DNA from: Lacticaseibacillus mingshuiensis
Lineage (GTDB): Bacteria; Bacillota; Bacilli; Lactobacillales; Lactobacillaceae
DNA length: 39,798 nt
Assembly: GCF_016861785.1 (NCBI RefSeq)
Contig: NZ_BOLS01000021.1
Location: forward strand, 1 to 39,798
Direction of reading: 5' to 3'
The notes beneath the pieces were generated by a model. It was given only the letters and a program-made list of their open reading frames with translations. It had not been told where the DNA came from and made no database searches. Positions 1 through 8,090 of the stretch are shown in pieces. How positions within the stretch are numbered: position 1 is the stretch's first letter; each line of letters opens with the position of its first letter. Made by a program: the position numbers and the translations under genes.

Positions 1-2
1 CG

Positions 3-101
3 TTGTCCGGCAGTAAGCATCGAGCCTTGATCACGCTGTCGCCGTTGAAATCTGATCGCGCCAAGCCCCACAAGCAAGGCGCCCGCAGTATCCTAATCTA
101 A
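3..101 (+). CDS. possible C-terminal end of a plus-strand gene entering the window
   Basis: One plus-strand frame is open from the window edge to a TAA at 99-101, giving about 32 basic residues. A plus-strand terminator lies 65 bases further on at 167-201, as expected if a gene ends here. I do not recognise the peptide and the stretch is too short to judge coding character. An equally weak alternative is a minus-strand start at the ATG near base 20, reading out of the window. Treat as unproven. Confidence 0.15.
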   Translation: MSGSKHRALITLSPLKSDRAKPHKQGARSILI

Positions 102-166
102 AATCACGCAAACACACTGGCAATGCTTAAAACGACACCTCGACCGGTGTGTTTGTTGTACATAAG

Positions 167-201
167 GGCCAGAATCTTTTTTTTCGATTCTGACCTTTTT
201 T
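167..201 (+). terminator. intrinsic terminator, plus strand
   Basis: GGCCAGAATC (167-176) pairs with GATTCTGACC (186-195) with one C-A mismatch, followed by seven T at 195-201. A second AGAATCG at 212-218 could pair with the 3' arm instead. It points at a gene to the left of the window. Confidence 0.6.
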
Positions 202-273
202 CAAAAAAGTGAGAATCGACGAAAAATCTAAACATGCACAAAAAATTGAAACGAATTTTGGGCACATTGACAA

Positions 274-310
274 ACTGGGACGGCCCTGCGATGGACCGTC
301 CCAGTATTTT
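274..310. terminator. hairpin terminator downstream of the MFS gene
   Basis: ACTGGGACGG (274-283) is a perfect 10-bp match to CCGTCCCAGT (296-305). The T-run is good on the plus strand (ATTTTT) and only TTTG on the minus strand. It lies 25 bases past the stop of the minus-strand MFS gene, so it most likely ends that transcript and also blocks plus-strand read-through. Confidence 0.6.
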
Positions 311-329
311 TGTATGGTGCGTCGCCTGA

Positions 330-1760
330 TCAGTGTGCCTTGCGCATCGCGATCATCCGGGTGGCTGTCAATAAGATCGAAACTGCACAGAAGTCGGCCG
401 CGACCAGGAAGACCACATGCATCCCGCCAATAAACAGGTCGGGACGGCCGGCCACATAGGTCGTCACCTTTTTCCCAGCCTGTGCGCTCATCGCGCTGAA
501 GAGTACGGTGGTCGCCGTTGAGATGCCCACGACCATGCCGAGGTTCCGTGCCAGCGCGTTCAATCCGCCGGCGATGCCCAATTCGGACGGCGCCACAGAG
601 GACATGACGATCGTGTTGTTCGGCGACTGGAACACCCCGTTGCCAAGGCCGACCAGCCCGATCAGCAGCGCCACCATTGCCCACGGGGTGCTTAGCCCGA
701 GAACTGCATAACCGAGCTGGCTAAACAGAATCAAGATCAGACCGACCAAGGTGATCTTGTAAGGGCCGATCTTATCAGACAAACTGCCGGCAAGTGGCGC
801 CACCACCACTTGGACGATCGGGAAAACCATCAGGAGATACCCTGCCTTGGTCGCGCCCAATCCCCGCGCATTTTCTAGATAAAACGGCGCGATCACATTG
901 AAGAAAAAGTTGGTGATGAAGATCATAAAGCCCGCCAACAAACTGATCGAGAACTCAAAATTTTTAAACAGGCTAAGTGAGACCAAGGGCTCGGCAACGC
1001 GCCGCTCTGTGATCAGAAACAAGCCCAACGCCACAACCGCAACCGCAAACAAGACAAGCACCAGCGGCGCCGTGAAGCCGGTCACCTGGCCGATGAAGAT
1101 GCCGACAAACAGCGCGACGATGGTGACAAAAAAACTGCCAAAGCCGAGCCAGTCGATACGGGCATGGGTCTGGCGGATGTCCTTTGGCAAAACGACCTGG
1201 CCGATGATGATGGTCGCCACCCCGATCGGTACGTTGATCCAGAAGATATAACCCCAAGGCAACGCGCCGAGAATCAGGCCCCCAAGTCCAGGACCGGCGA
1301 TCGAGCCGACCGCCACGAAGGAGCCGATCAGCCCGAGGGCCTTGCCGCGTTCCTTAAATGGAAAGACTTCGGTGATGATACCGTTATTAGTCGCCATCGT
1401 CATCGAGGCCCCAAGCGCCTGAACGAACCGCGCCGCCAGTAGCAACATAAAGCTGTGGTTGAAGCCGGCGAACAACGAGCCGATCGTGAAGAGCACCGTG
1501 CCGATGCGGAAGACCCGAATTTTGCCGATGGTGTCGCCCAGTTTTCCCATCAGCAACAGTAAGGCGCAGATCACGATCAGGTAGATCGAGACCACCCACT
1601 CCGCTTGGTTCATGGGAATGTGCAAGTCGCGGCTCATCACCGGCAGTGCGATATTCACGATCGAGGCATCAAGCGTGGACATGATGGTGAACATTCCGAC
1701 CGCGGTAATGATCCACCAGCGATGTTTTTGCACCACTGGATCATCGACATAATTTTGCAT
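330..1760 (-). CDS. MFS multidrug efflux transporter, DHA2 (EmrB/QacA) family
   Basis: A 476-residue membrane protein of the major facilitator superfamily, length and topology typical of 14-helix DHA2 proton-coupled drug exporters. The first helix carries the STLDASIVNIALP signature (family motif D1), and helix 5 has the glycine-rich antiporter motif AGPGLGGLILG. A GKLGDTIG loop (motif A) follows helix 2. The start is the ATG at 1760 because AAGGAGG sits eight bases upstream. A longer reading frame exists, but its extra start would overlap the -35 box. It is transcribed alone, divergent from the PstS-like gene. Substrate cannot be told from sequence; export of drugs or other hydrophobic compounds is family inference. 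Confidence 0.9.
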   Translation of the reverse strand: MQNYVDDPVVQKHRWWIITAVGMFTIMSTLDASIVNIALPVMSRDLHIPMNQAEWVVSIYLIVICALLLLMGKLGDTIGKIRVFRIGTVLFTIGSLFAGFNHSFMLLLAARFVQALGASMTMATNNGIITEVFPFKERGKALGLIGSFVAVGSIAGPGLGGLILGALPWGYIFWINVPIGVATIIIGQVVLPKDIRQTHARIDWLGFGSFFVTIVALFVGIFIGQVTGFTAPLVLVLFAVAVVALGLFLITERRVAEPLVSLSLFKNFEFSISLLAGFMIFITNFFFNVIAPFYLENARGLGATKAGYLLMVFPIVQVVVAPLAGSLSDKIGPYKITLVGLILILFSQLGYAVLGLSTPWAMVALLIGLVGLGNGVFQSPNNTIVMSSVAPSELGIAGGLNALARNLGMVVGISTATTVLFSAMSAQAGKKVTTYVAGRPDLFIGGMHVVFLVAADFCAVSILLTATRMIAMRKAH

Positions 1761-1788
1761 GTGGGCACCCTCCTTCGGTTCTTGTGGT

Positions 1789-1817
1789 ATTATACGCCTA
1801 CATTTTCTGAAAAACAA
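1789..1817 (-). promoter_or_regulatory. sigma-A promoter of the MFS gene
   Basis: On the minus strand TTGTTT (1812-1817), a 17-bp spacer and a perfect TATAAT (1789-1794) precede the ATG at 1760 by about 29 bases. The position also rules out the upstream alternative start. Confidence 0.8.
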
Positions 1818-1889
1818 AATTCGCTTTTACGGCAACGATACAACATCGAGGTCATCTTTTTACCGCCACAACGTTTTTGATACGCGACA

Positions 1890-1911
1890 AGTCATGGAAT
1901 TTTACATGACT
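1890..1911. promoter_or_regulatory. inverted repeat, candidate operator upstream of the PstS-like gene
   Basis: AGTCATG-N8-CATGACT is a perfect 7+7 dyad in the divergent intergenic region, about 40 bases before the lipoprotein start. No -35/-10 pair around it convinced me, so it may be a regulator site overlapping a weak promoter. The binding protein is unknown. Confidence 0.4.
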
Positions 1912-1950
1912 CGCCTATGCTTAGGGTATTCAAACACGGAGGCGAATGAC

Positions 1951-2844
1951 ATGAAGAAAAGTACATTGATCCTCGGCTTCACCATCCTGCTCACCTTGGC
2001 CGGCTGCGGCTCGCAAAGCACAAAAGGCGCAAAGGAACCATCCGGCAGTGTGCAGACCGAGCAGACCAAGATCGTTGCAGTCGGCTCCACCGCGCTTCAG
2101 CCGCTGGTCGAACAGGCAGCGCAAGATTATCAGGCGAAGACCCCTGGCGCCGACATCACCGTTCAAGGCGGCGGATCCGGTGCTGGCCTGAGCCAAGTGG
2201 CCAGCGGTGCGGTCACGATCGGCAACTCCGACATTTTTGCCCAGGAAAAAGACGGCATCGACGCGAACAAGCTGGTCGATCATCAGGTCGGCGTGGTCGG
2301 CATCGCCCCGGTCGTGCACCCTGGCGTCGGCGTGAAAAACGTAACGAGCAAGCAGTTGGTGGCTATTTTCACCGGCAAAGTTACGAACTGGAAGGCACTT
2401 GGCGGCAAGGACCAACCGATCGTCGTGATCAACCGCGCGCAAGGCTCTGGCACCCGCGCGACCTTTGAAAAATTGGCCCTTAAAACGGATAAGGTGATGA
2501 CCGCCCAGGAACAGGATTCTAGTGGCACCGTCATGAAAATGGTCGCCAGCACCCCTGGCGCCATCAGCTACCTCGCCTTTTCCGCCATTCAGTCCGGCGT
2601 CGACAAGCTCAGCATCGATGGCGTTGAGCCGACCGACGACAATGTGACGACGAACAAGTGGCAAGTCTGGGCATACGAGCACATGTACACCAAAGGCGCT
2701 CCGACTGCCGGCGTTGCCAAATTCATCAACTACATCCAGTCCGCCGCGGTCCAAAACAGCCTCGTTAAGAAAATGGGCTATGTGGCCATGACCGCGATGA
2801 AAGTCGCCCGGACGTACGACGGCAAGATCGAAGACGTTAAATAA
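1951..2844 (+). CDS. phosphate-type ABC substrate-binding lipoprotein (PstS-like)
   Basis: A 297-residue lipoprotein. The N-terminus is a lipoprotein signal (MKKS, hydrophobic core, lipobox LAGC), so the mature protein is anchored by its cysteine to the outer face of the membrane. The body follows the PstS (PBP-like) fold: VGSTALQPL near the start, then GGGSGAG and the anion-binding RAQGSGTRATF stretch that contacts phosphate in family members. ACGGAGG eight bases before the ATG sets the start. No pstC, pstA, pstB or phoU lies beside it, so it is a solitary binding protein that would have to serve a permease encoded elsewhere. Phosphate is the likely ligand by family. Confidence 0.88.
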   Translation: MKKSTLILGFTILLTLAGCGSQSTKGAKEPSGSVQTEQTKIVAVGSTALQPLVEQAAQDYQAKTPGADITVQGGGSGAGLSQVASGAVTIGNSDIFAQEKDGIDANKLVDHQVGVVGIAPVVHPGVGVKNVTSKQLVAIFTGKVTNWKALGGKDQPIVVINRAQGSGTRATFEKLALKTDKVMTAQEQDSSGTVMKMVASTPGAISYLAFSAIQSGVDKLSIDGVEPTDDNVTTNKWQVWAYEHMYTKGAPTAGVAKFINYIQSAAVQNSLVKKMGYVAMTAMKVARTYDGKIEDVK

Positions 2845-2856
2845 TGCCCCCTATCA

Positions 2857-2885
2857 GCGGTGCCAATTGCGGCATCGCTTTTTTT
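2857..2885 (+). terminator. terminator of the PstS-like gene
   Basis: GCGGTGCC (2857-2864), a 6-base loop and GGCATCGC (2871-2878) form an 8-bp stem with one G-U pair, followed by seven T. It starts 12 bases after the stop codon. Confidence 0.85.
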
Positions 2886-3020
2886 ACGCTCAAAGGATGG
2901 GCACTGCCACAATTGTCGCGCTTTTGGCGGCCTCACTTCGACCCTCGCAAACCGGTGACACCTGCCCTCAAAAATAGTGTCACCTCGCGTTTTTCTACGG
3001 CCGCCCGCCATCCTTACATC

Positions 3021-3029
3021 TGCTATACT
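3021..3029 (+). promoter_or_regulatory. extended -10 promoter of the two-gene unknown operon
   Basis: TGCTATACT is an extended -10 (TGn plus TATACT). No good -35 is visible. The TTG start follows about 33 bases later. Confidence 0.5.
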
Positions 3030-3062
3030 GAGAGTAATAAACGGATAAGGGAGAGGTGCGCA

Positions 3063-3365
3063 TTGACACAGACACTCGTGACGCAATGGGATATCGCAGA
3101 CATCTATGATGTGATTTTTGATTGGCAGGGCCGCATCGATGAGTTCGAGCTGCGCGACCCAGATGATCCCGCAACCAATCAATACAAGTACCTCATTGGG
3201 ACACTGAATGGTGTGACGCTTGAAGCTCGGCATGGCACAGACGGAACGCATCTCACCCTGTCGGACGGCGACGAGGCCAGTGAGACAGAGGCGATCTCGA
3301 TTTTGACCGATGCCCTAGGGCCAGCTTCTAACGCTTGGACCTACGACGGAAAAGCTTGGAAATGA
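3063..3365 (+). CDS. unknown acidic protein, first gene of a two-gene operon
   Basis: A 100-residue acidic, soluble protein with no signal peptide or membrane segment; I recognise no family. The start is taken as TTG at 3063 because AAGGGAGAGG ends six bases upstream and no in-frame ATG lies nearby. A plausible promoter ends just before. Its stop overlaps the next gene's start as ATGA, so the two are translationally coupled and probably act together. The many Asp residues and lack of basic patches argue against DNA binding. No function is assigned. Confidence 0.65.
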   Translation: MTQTLVTQWDIADIYDVIFDWQGRIDEFELRDPDDPATNQYKYLIGTLNGVTLEARHGTDGTHLTLSDGDEASETEAISILTDALGPASNAWTYDGKAWK

Positions 3366-3871
3366 CTTCCTACGATTACACGCTGATCGCGAACCTCAAC
3401 CTAAATATTCGCGTTGAGCGTTTCCGCATCATGGATCCCGGATTTGGCGACCCGCTCGCCTTGACGGACATTCCTTACACGCAGGTCCAGCTGACCGAAG
3501 ACGAAATGGCGGCACTGATTCTGGGCGCCAACGCGATGGCCGAAAATGCGACGTTGTACGTCAAGGCCGAGGCCCCAGTGATTTCGGCGAATCAACTGGC
3601 GGCGGTGCATGTGGCCCTTCAAGAGGCGCTCACTACCCTCCTCGACCACCTGCCGGATGCGGCTTTTCAACGAGACCGCGTGCAGGTGCTTCAGCCGGCG
3701 GACCCGGAAAACCGGGCATCCGGCTTGAACAGTTATGTGCATGTTCTAGATGACGGCGCCTTCCAAACGAAGGTCTATCTGACGTATATGCCAAACATCC
3801 TCAGCAGCATTCGCATTTTTCCGATTCGCCCCGGGGCAGTGATCAACGATTTTTCAATTCTGACCTATTAA
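3362..3871 (+). CDS. unknown protein, second gene of a two-gene operon
   Basis: A 169-residue soluble protein starting at the ATG that overlaps the preceding stop (ATGA). It has no signal peptide and no motif I recognise. A central helical segment (about residues 60-90, rich in Ala and Leu) is flanked by beta-prone stretches. The tight coupling to the 100-residue acidic partner suggests a shared complex or a protein-partner pair. Toxin-immunity, phage-derived and enzyme-subunit roles are all open. A strong shared terminator follows. Confidence 0.7.
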   Translation: MTSYDYTLIANLNLNIRVERFRIMDPGFGDPLALTDIPYTQVQLTEDEMAALILGANAMAENATLYVKAEAPVISANQLAAVHVALQEALTTLLDHLPDAAFQRDRVQVLQPADPENRASGLNSYVHVLDDGAFQTKVYLTYMPNILSSIRIFPIRPGAVINDFSILTY

Positions 3872-3878
3872 GCAACGC

Positions 3879-3923
3879 AAAAGGGTCGCACCGGCAACTG
3901 AAATTGCCGGTGCGACCCTTTTT
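3879..3923. terminator. bidirectional terminator between converging operons
   Basis: A perfect 19-bp stem (3879-3897 with 3904-3922), 6-base loop CTGAAA, with A-run and T-run at the ends. It serves the plus-strand unknown operon and the minus-strand ileS-csp transcript. Confidence 0.92.
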
Positions 3924-3948
3924 GAATCCAATATAGTGCGACAGCGCG

Positions 3949-4161
3949 TTAGTCGTTTTCGTCTCGGACGACGGTGACGTTCGCGGCTTGCGGTCCCCGC
4001 GGGCCTTCAACGATCACAAAATCGACGAGTTGCCCCGGTGTCAGGGCCTTAAAACCGCGTTCATTGATTGCGGAGAAATGGACAAAAATGTCGGGCTGGC
4101 CTTCCGCTTCGATGAAGCCATAGCCATGATCCGTGTTGAAATTCTTCACGTGGCCCCGCAT
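3949..4161 (-). CDS. divergent cold-shock domain protein
   Basis: A 70-residue single cold-shock domain, an OB-fold that binds single-stranded RNA/DNA. RNP1 is present as HGYGFIE (residues 12-18) and RNP2 as IFVHF (25-29), followed by SAI and the usual RGPQAANV near the end. The first aromatic of the nucleic-acid face, the Trp of the normal VKWFN, is replaced by Asn (VKNFN, residue 7), which is unusual. The ATG is one base after the ileS stop; its Shine-Dalgarno GAGGGG lies inside the end of ileS, ten bases upstream. It therefore rides on the T-box-controlled ileS transcript and ends at the strong hairpin at 3879-3923. RNA chaperone activity is inferred from family. Confidence 0.9.
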   Translation of the reverse strand: MRGHVKNFNTDHGYGFIEAEGQPDIFVHFSAINERGFKALTPGQLVDFVIVEGPRGPQAANVTVVRDEND

Positions 4162-4162
4162 C

Positions 4163-6946
4163 TTATTCAAGCCCCTCACTAAGCGCGTCAGGGTAGTTTG
4201 CGGCAACGATCGCGGCACAGCGCGCGCACAACTGCGGGAAGCGGCTGTCCGTGCCAACATCTTCGCGCGTCATCCGGCAACGCGGGCAGACCTCGCCTGT
4301 CGCATGCGCCACCAGGATCGCGACATCATCAAAGACGGTGGCGTCAGCTGGCGCATCGGCCTTATCACCCGCGATCTCAAACCCGCTGGTGATCAAGAGC
4401 TGCATGATGTTTGCATCAAGGCCTTCGAGCAGTTGCTTGAGGCCGGCCGTTGGGTAGACCGTGACAGCAGCCTCAAGTGATTTGCCGATCACCTTGGCAT
4501 CGCGGGCCATTTCCAGCGTCTTTTGGACGTTGGCACGGAACTTCATGAAACCGTCCCACTGGGCGAGCAGCTCGTCTTGGCCAGGGAAGTCTTGCGCAGT
4601 TGGCATTTCTGACAGCGTTGCGTAGGCTTCAGAGCGCTTCAGGTAAGGCCAGATCTCCTCGGCGGTGTGCGGTAAGATCGGCGTCAGGAGCTGCACAAGA
4701 CTGAGCAGCGCCTGGTACATCACGGTCTGCATCCGGCGACGCTTCAGATCGTTTTTGCCCTCAATGTAGACAACATCCTTGGCAAAATCCAGATAAAAGG
4801 CAGAGAGGTCGTTGACCAGGAAGCTGGAGATCGTTTTTTCGACGGTCGCGAAGTCGTACTTGTCATACGCGGCCTTGGCTTGCTTGATCACTTGGTTCAA
4901 GCGCACGGTCAGGTATTGATCAACGCGGCCGAGCTGGTCATAGGCCACACTGTTGGTCGCCGGATCAAAGTCATCGGTGTTGGCGATCATGAACCGCAGC
5001 GTGTTACGAATTTTCCGATAAGCCTCACTGGTCTGGGAAAAACTATCCAGAGACACGCGCACATCGGAGCTTGAGTCCACGGTCGAGACCCACAGCCGGA
5101 TGATCTCAGCGCCGAATTGTTTTTCAACAGTATCCGGCACGATGGTGTTGCCCAGCGACTTGCTCATCTTACGGCCGTCGCCATCCAGCGTGAAGCCTTG
5201 GGACAGAATCTGCTTATACGGGGCAACGCCGTGGTTGGCCACGCTGGTGATGAGACTGGAGTTGAACCAGCCGCGGTACTGATCGGAGCCTTCCAGGTAA
5301 AGGTCCGCGGGATAGCTCAATTCCGGCCGCGCTTCGAGCACACCGGCCCAGCTGGAGCCTGAGTCGAACCAGACATCCATGATATCTGTTTCCTTGGTGA
5401 ACTGACCGTGCGGAGAATGCGCGTTGGTGTAGCCGTCTGGCAGGAGATCCTTGGCCTCGCGCTGGGACCACACAATCGAGCCGTATTCGGCAAATAGGTC
5501 CGCAACATGATCGATGGTGGCTTTTTCCAAGATCGGGGTGCCGTCTTCGGCATAGAAGATCGGCAGCGGCACGCCCCAGGCACGCTGGCGCGAAATGACC
5601 CAGTCGCCGCGGTCGCGAATCATGTTGTACAGACGTGTTTTGCCCCATTCCGGCGTGAAGGACACGGTGTCGATCGCGTCGAGAATCTGTTTGCGGAACG
5701 CATCGACTGAAGCAAACCACTGCGTCGTGGCGCGGAAGATCACTGGCTTTTTTGTCCGCCAGTCATGCGGGTAGCTATGGGTGAAGAAGGATAGCTTAAG
5801 CAATGCGCCCTTTTCGTCCAAGGCTTTGGTGACCATCGGATTGGCTTTGTCGTAGAACACACCGGTGAAGCCAGGCGCATCCTCAGTCATGAAGCCTTTT
5901 TCGTCCACGACGGAAACAACTGGCAGCTTGTAAGCCAAGCCTGCCTTGTAGTCATCTTCACCGTGCCCCGGCGCGGTGTGGACCAGCCCAGTCCCTGAAT
6001 CCAGCGTGACATGATCACCCAAGATCACGAGGCTGTCGCGGCCGTAAAGCGGATGCTCGCCGACCATGCGATCCATGTCCTTACCCGAAAATGTCTTGAT
6101 CACTTCGACGTCTTGCCAGCCGAGTTCGTTTTTCACAACTTCGAGCCGCTCGCTTGCGACGACGTATTTCTTGCCGTCTGCGAGGACCTGGGCGTATTCA
6201 AAACGCGGGTTGACTGCGATTCCCTGGTTGGCGGGAATGGTCCACGGGGTGGTGGTCCAGATGATGAAGCTGGTATCGGTGTCAACGATGCCCTTGCCGT
6301 CCTTGACCTTAAAGGCCACATAGATCGACGGGGACTTCACATCATGGTACTCGATCTCAGCTTCGGCCAGCGTGGACTCGGAGCTCCAGGACCAGTAAAC
6401 GGGTTTCAGGCCATGATAGATATAGCCCTGTTCCGCCATTTTGCCAAACGTGCGAATCTCCTGCGCCTCAAATTCCGGTTGCAAAGTGATGTACGGATGG
6501 TCCCAGTCGCCGAGCACGCCGAGCCGCTTGAAATCGGTGCGCTGCTTGTTGATCTCCTTCATGGCAAACTGACGGCAAAGTTCGCGGTACTCGTCCAGCG
6601 CCATTTCTTTGCGGTGAACGCCCTGCTTGGCCAGTTGCTGTTCGATCGGCAGGCCGTGGGTATCCCAGCCAGGTACATATGGCGCGCGGAATCCGTTCAT
6701 GCTCTTGTAACGCACGATGATATCCTTGGAGATCTTGTTCAGCGCGTGGCCCATATGGATGTTGCCGTTCGCAAATGGCGGCCCATCATGCAGAATAAAC
6801 GTCGGCTTGCCTTCGTTGAGTTTTTGCCGCTGCTGGTACAGGCCGTTTTCCTCCCAACCTTGTTGCATGACCGGCTCCTTGGTCGGCAGGCCGGCCCGCA
6901 TTTTAAAATCGGTCTGGCCAAGGTTCAATGTGTCTTTGACTTTCAT
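4163..6946 (-). CDS. ileS: isoleucyl-tRNA synthetase
   Basis: A 927-residue class I aminoacyl-tRNA synthetase that charges tRNA-Ile in the cytoplasm and edits misactivated valine. The HIGH motif appears as HMGH (residues 64-67) after PPFANGNI, and the second catalytic loop is intact as RKMSKSLGN. An editing CP1 domain sits between them ([11 protein letters not shown] is the conserved entry). The C-terminal zinc finger is complete: CPRC then CARC about 20 residues later. AGGAGG is placed for the ATG at 6946. A T-box leader with an ATC specifier controls it, and the cold-shock gene follows one base after the stop. Length is normal for bacterial IleS. Confidence 0.98.
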   Translation of the reverse strand: MKVKDTLNLGQTDFKMRAGLPTKEPVMQQGWEENGLYQQRQKLNEGKPTFILHDGPPFANGNIHMGHALNKISKDIIVRYKSMNGFRAPYVPGWDTHGLPIEQQLAKQGVHRKEMALDEYRELCRQFAMKEINKQRTDFKRLGVLGDWDHPYITLQPEFEAQEIRTFGKMAEQGYIYHGLKPVYWSWSSESTLAEAEIEYHDVKSPSIYVAFKVKDGKGIVDTDTSFIIWTTTPWTIPANQGIAVNPRFEYAQVLADGKKYVVASERLEVVKNELGWQDVEVIKTFSGKDMDRMVGEHPLYGRDSLVILGDHVTLDSGTGLVHTAPGHGEDDYKAGLAYKLPVVSVVDEKGFMTEDAPGFTGVFYDKANPMVTKALDEKGALLKLSFFTHSYPHDWRTKKPVIFRATTQWFASVDAFRKQILDAIDTVSFTPEWGKTRLYNMIRDRGDWVISRQRAWGVPLPIFYAEDGTPILEKATIDHVADLFAEYGSIVWSQREAKDLLPDGYTNAHSPHGQFTKETDIMDVWFDSGSSWAGVLEARPELSYPADLYLEGSDQYRGWFNSSLITSVANHGVAPYKQILSQGFTLDGDGRKMSKSLGNTIVPDTVEKQFGAEIIRLWVSTVDSSSDVRVSLDSFSQTSEAYRKIRNTLRFMIANTDDFDPATNSVAYDQLGRVDQYLTVRLNQVIKQAKAAYDKYDFATVEKTISSFLVNDLSAFYLDFAKDVVYIEGKNDLKRRRMQTVMYQALLSLVQLLTPILPHTAEEIWPYLKRSEAYATLSEMPTAQDFPGQDELLAQWDGFMKFRANVQKTLEMARDAKVIGKSLEAAVTVYPTAGLKQLLEGLDANIMQLLITSGFEIAGDKADAPADATVFDDVAILVAHATGEVCPRCRMTREDVGTDSRFPQLCARCAAIVAANYPDALSEGLE

Positions 6947-7063
6947 AAGCTCCTCCTAGGAATTTTGATGACTTGGGGCAAAAACGAATGACGTTCGATG
7001 AAGCGCGGCGCATGGCGCTGTCAGCCGCAGCGGGGCGAAAATGCTGTCAGGTGGTCCGCCACC

Positions 7064-7265
7064 AATAAAAAAAGCCCGCCCCTGACATAGGACGAGCTGG
7101 TCGTGGTACCACCTAATTTTGCAGACAAATTGCCTGCCTCATGGACGGATAACGGGGTCGACCGGTGCAAAACAGTGTCGGGACTGATACTTACTGCCGC
7201 TGCGGCTGGGCTTTCATCAGCTCCCAGCTCGCTTTCTCGCAGGTGAAACAGCAAGCGCGTGTCCG
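7064..7265 (-). promoter_or_regulatory. T-box leader of ileS (isoleucine tRNA-sensing riboswitch)
   Basis: Read on the minus strand. The conserved T-box AGGTGGTACCACG is at 7101-7113; its bulge TGGT would pair with the ACCA end of an A73 tRNA. A Stem I apical hairpin containing GATGA lies near 7210-7235. The specifier reads AGT-ATC-AGT with the Ile codon at 7186-7188. The terminator AGCTCGTCC/GGGCGGGCT plus seven T lies at about 7069-7098. Uncharged tRNA-Ile should favour antitermination. The leader begins right after the divIVA stop; I see no convincing separate promoter. Confidence 0.93.
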
Positions 7266-8054
7266 TCATTCGTTGGTTTCGTTAGTTGAATCGGTCTCTG
7301 AATCGCTGGCTTCGGCAGACACGTCGGCCGCAGTGTCATCACTGACAGGCGCGTCTTCGCTTGGCGTCGGCTCCTCGATCGGCTGATCGTCGACTGGGGT
7401 GTCATCCGTTGCCGGGGCCGGTTCATCTTCTGGGAAGATCACTTCGTTGTAGCTATCGAAGACTTCACCAGCCGCTTCTGAGTTTACCGATTCTGCAGGG
7501 GCATTGTCAACCGCTGCGGCAGGTTGGGCCGGATCCAGATCGTCGATGGCTTCACTTGAAGACGACAGGAGCTCTTTCCATTCTGGGCTCTTGACCACTT
7601 CAAGCTGGGATTCGAGCATCACCTGAAGCCGCTGACGGAACACACGTGTCTGCCGCTTGAGATCTTCCGTCTGCACGGAAATGACCTTGCGCTTATCGGC
7701 GGCGTCGCCCAAGATCTTGTTGGACTTGTCCGTCGCCTCAGTCAGTAAGTCGCCCGCATTCTTCTCGGCTTTTTGCTGAATCAGGTTGGCCTCTTCATCC
7801 GCATTTTTCTTGACCTTGTCCGCCGCTTCCTGGGCAACCAGGATACTTTGGTTCAACGCGTCTTTCAGGTCGGTGAAGTACTTGACCTTTTCCTGGGAAT
7901 CGGCCAGCTGTTTTTGCAAATCTTCCTTGTCCTTGATCACCGCCGTATAATCTTTGATGATCTGGCTCAGAAAATCATTGACCTGGTCTTGATCATAGCC
8001 GTGAAAGCGGACATTGAATTCTTTGTTGTGAATGTCTAATGGTGTCAGTGCCAT
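7266..8054 (-). CDS. divIVA: cell-division initiation protein DivIVA
   Basis: A 262-residue coiled-coil protein that binds negatively curved membrane at poles and septa. The N-terminal lipid-binding domain is recognisable (LTPLDIHNKEFNVRFHGYDQDQVNDFL, split here as LTPLDIHNKEF and RGYD-type FHGYDQDQVNDFL). Long heptad-rich coils follow (about residues 35-165), and the last ~90 residues are a Pro/Ala/Asp/Glu/Ser/Thr-rich acidic tail, probably disordered. AGGAGG lies nine bases before the ATG. It follows sepF-yggT-ylmH in the usual order and precedes ileS. Binding partners cannot be read from the sequence. Confidence 0.95.
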   Translation of the reverse strand: MALTPLDIHNKEFNVRFHGYDQDQVNDFLSQIIKDYTAVIKDKEDLQKQLADSQEKVKYFTDLKDALNQSILVAQEAADKVKKNADEEANLIQQKAEKNAGDLLTEATDKSNKILGDAADKRKVISVQTEDLKRQTRVFRQRLQVMLESQLEVVKSPEWKELLSSSSEAIDDLDPAQPAAAVDNAPAESVNSEAAGEVFDSYNEVIFPEDEPAPATDDTPVDDQPIEEPTPSEDAPVSDDTAADVSAEASDSETDSTNETNE

Positions 8055-8090
8055 TATTTTCCTCCTCGCACCCGCTCAGGTGCACCCCAG

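Noticed and set aside
127-684. Long minus-strand open frame overlapping the MFS gene end
   Set aside because: It is an out-of-frame shadow of the MFS transporter continuing through the terminators; no ribosome binding site and Arg/Gly/His-rich composition typical of shadows.
1930-2754. 274-codon antisense frame across the PstS-like gene
   Set aside because: The plus strand has the lipoprotein signal, family motifs and ribosome binding site; the antisense frame is a GC-rich shadow.
7021-7269. Open frame inside the ileS leader
   Set aside because: The region is a T-box RNA; codons are incidental.
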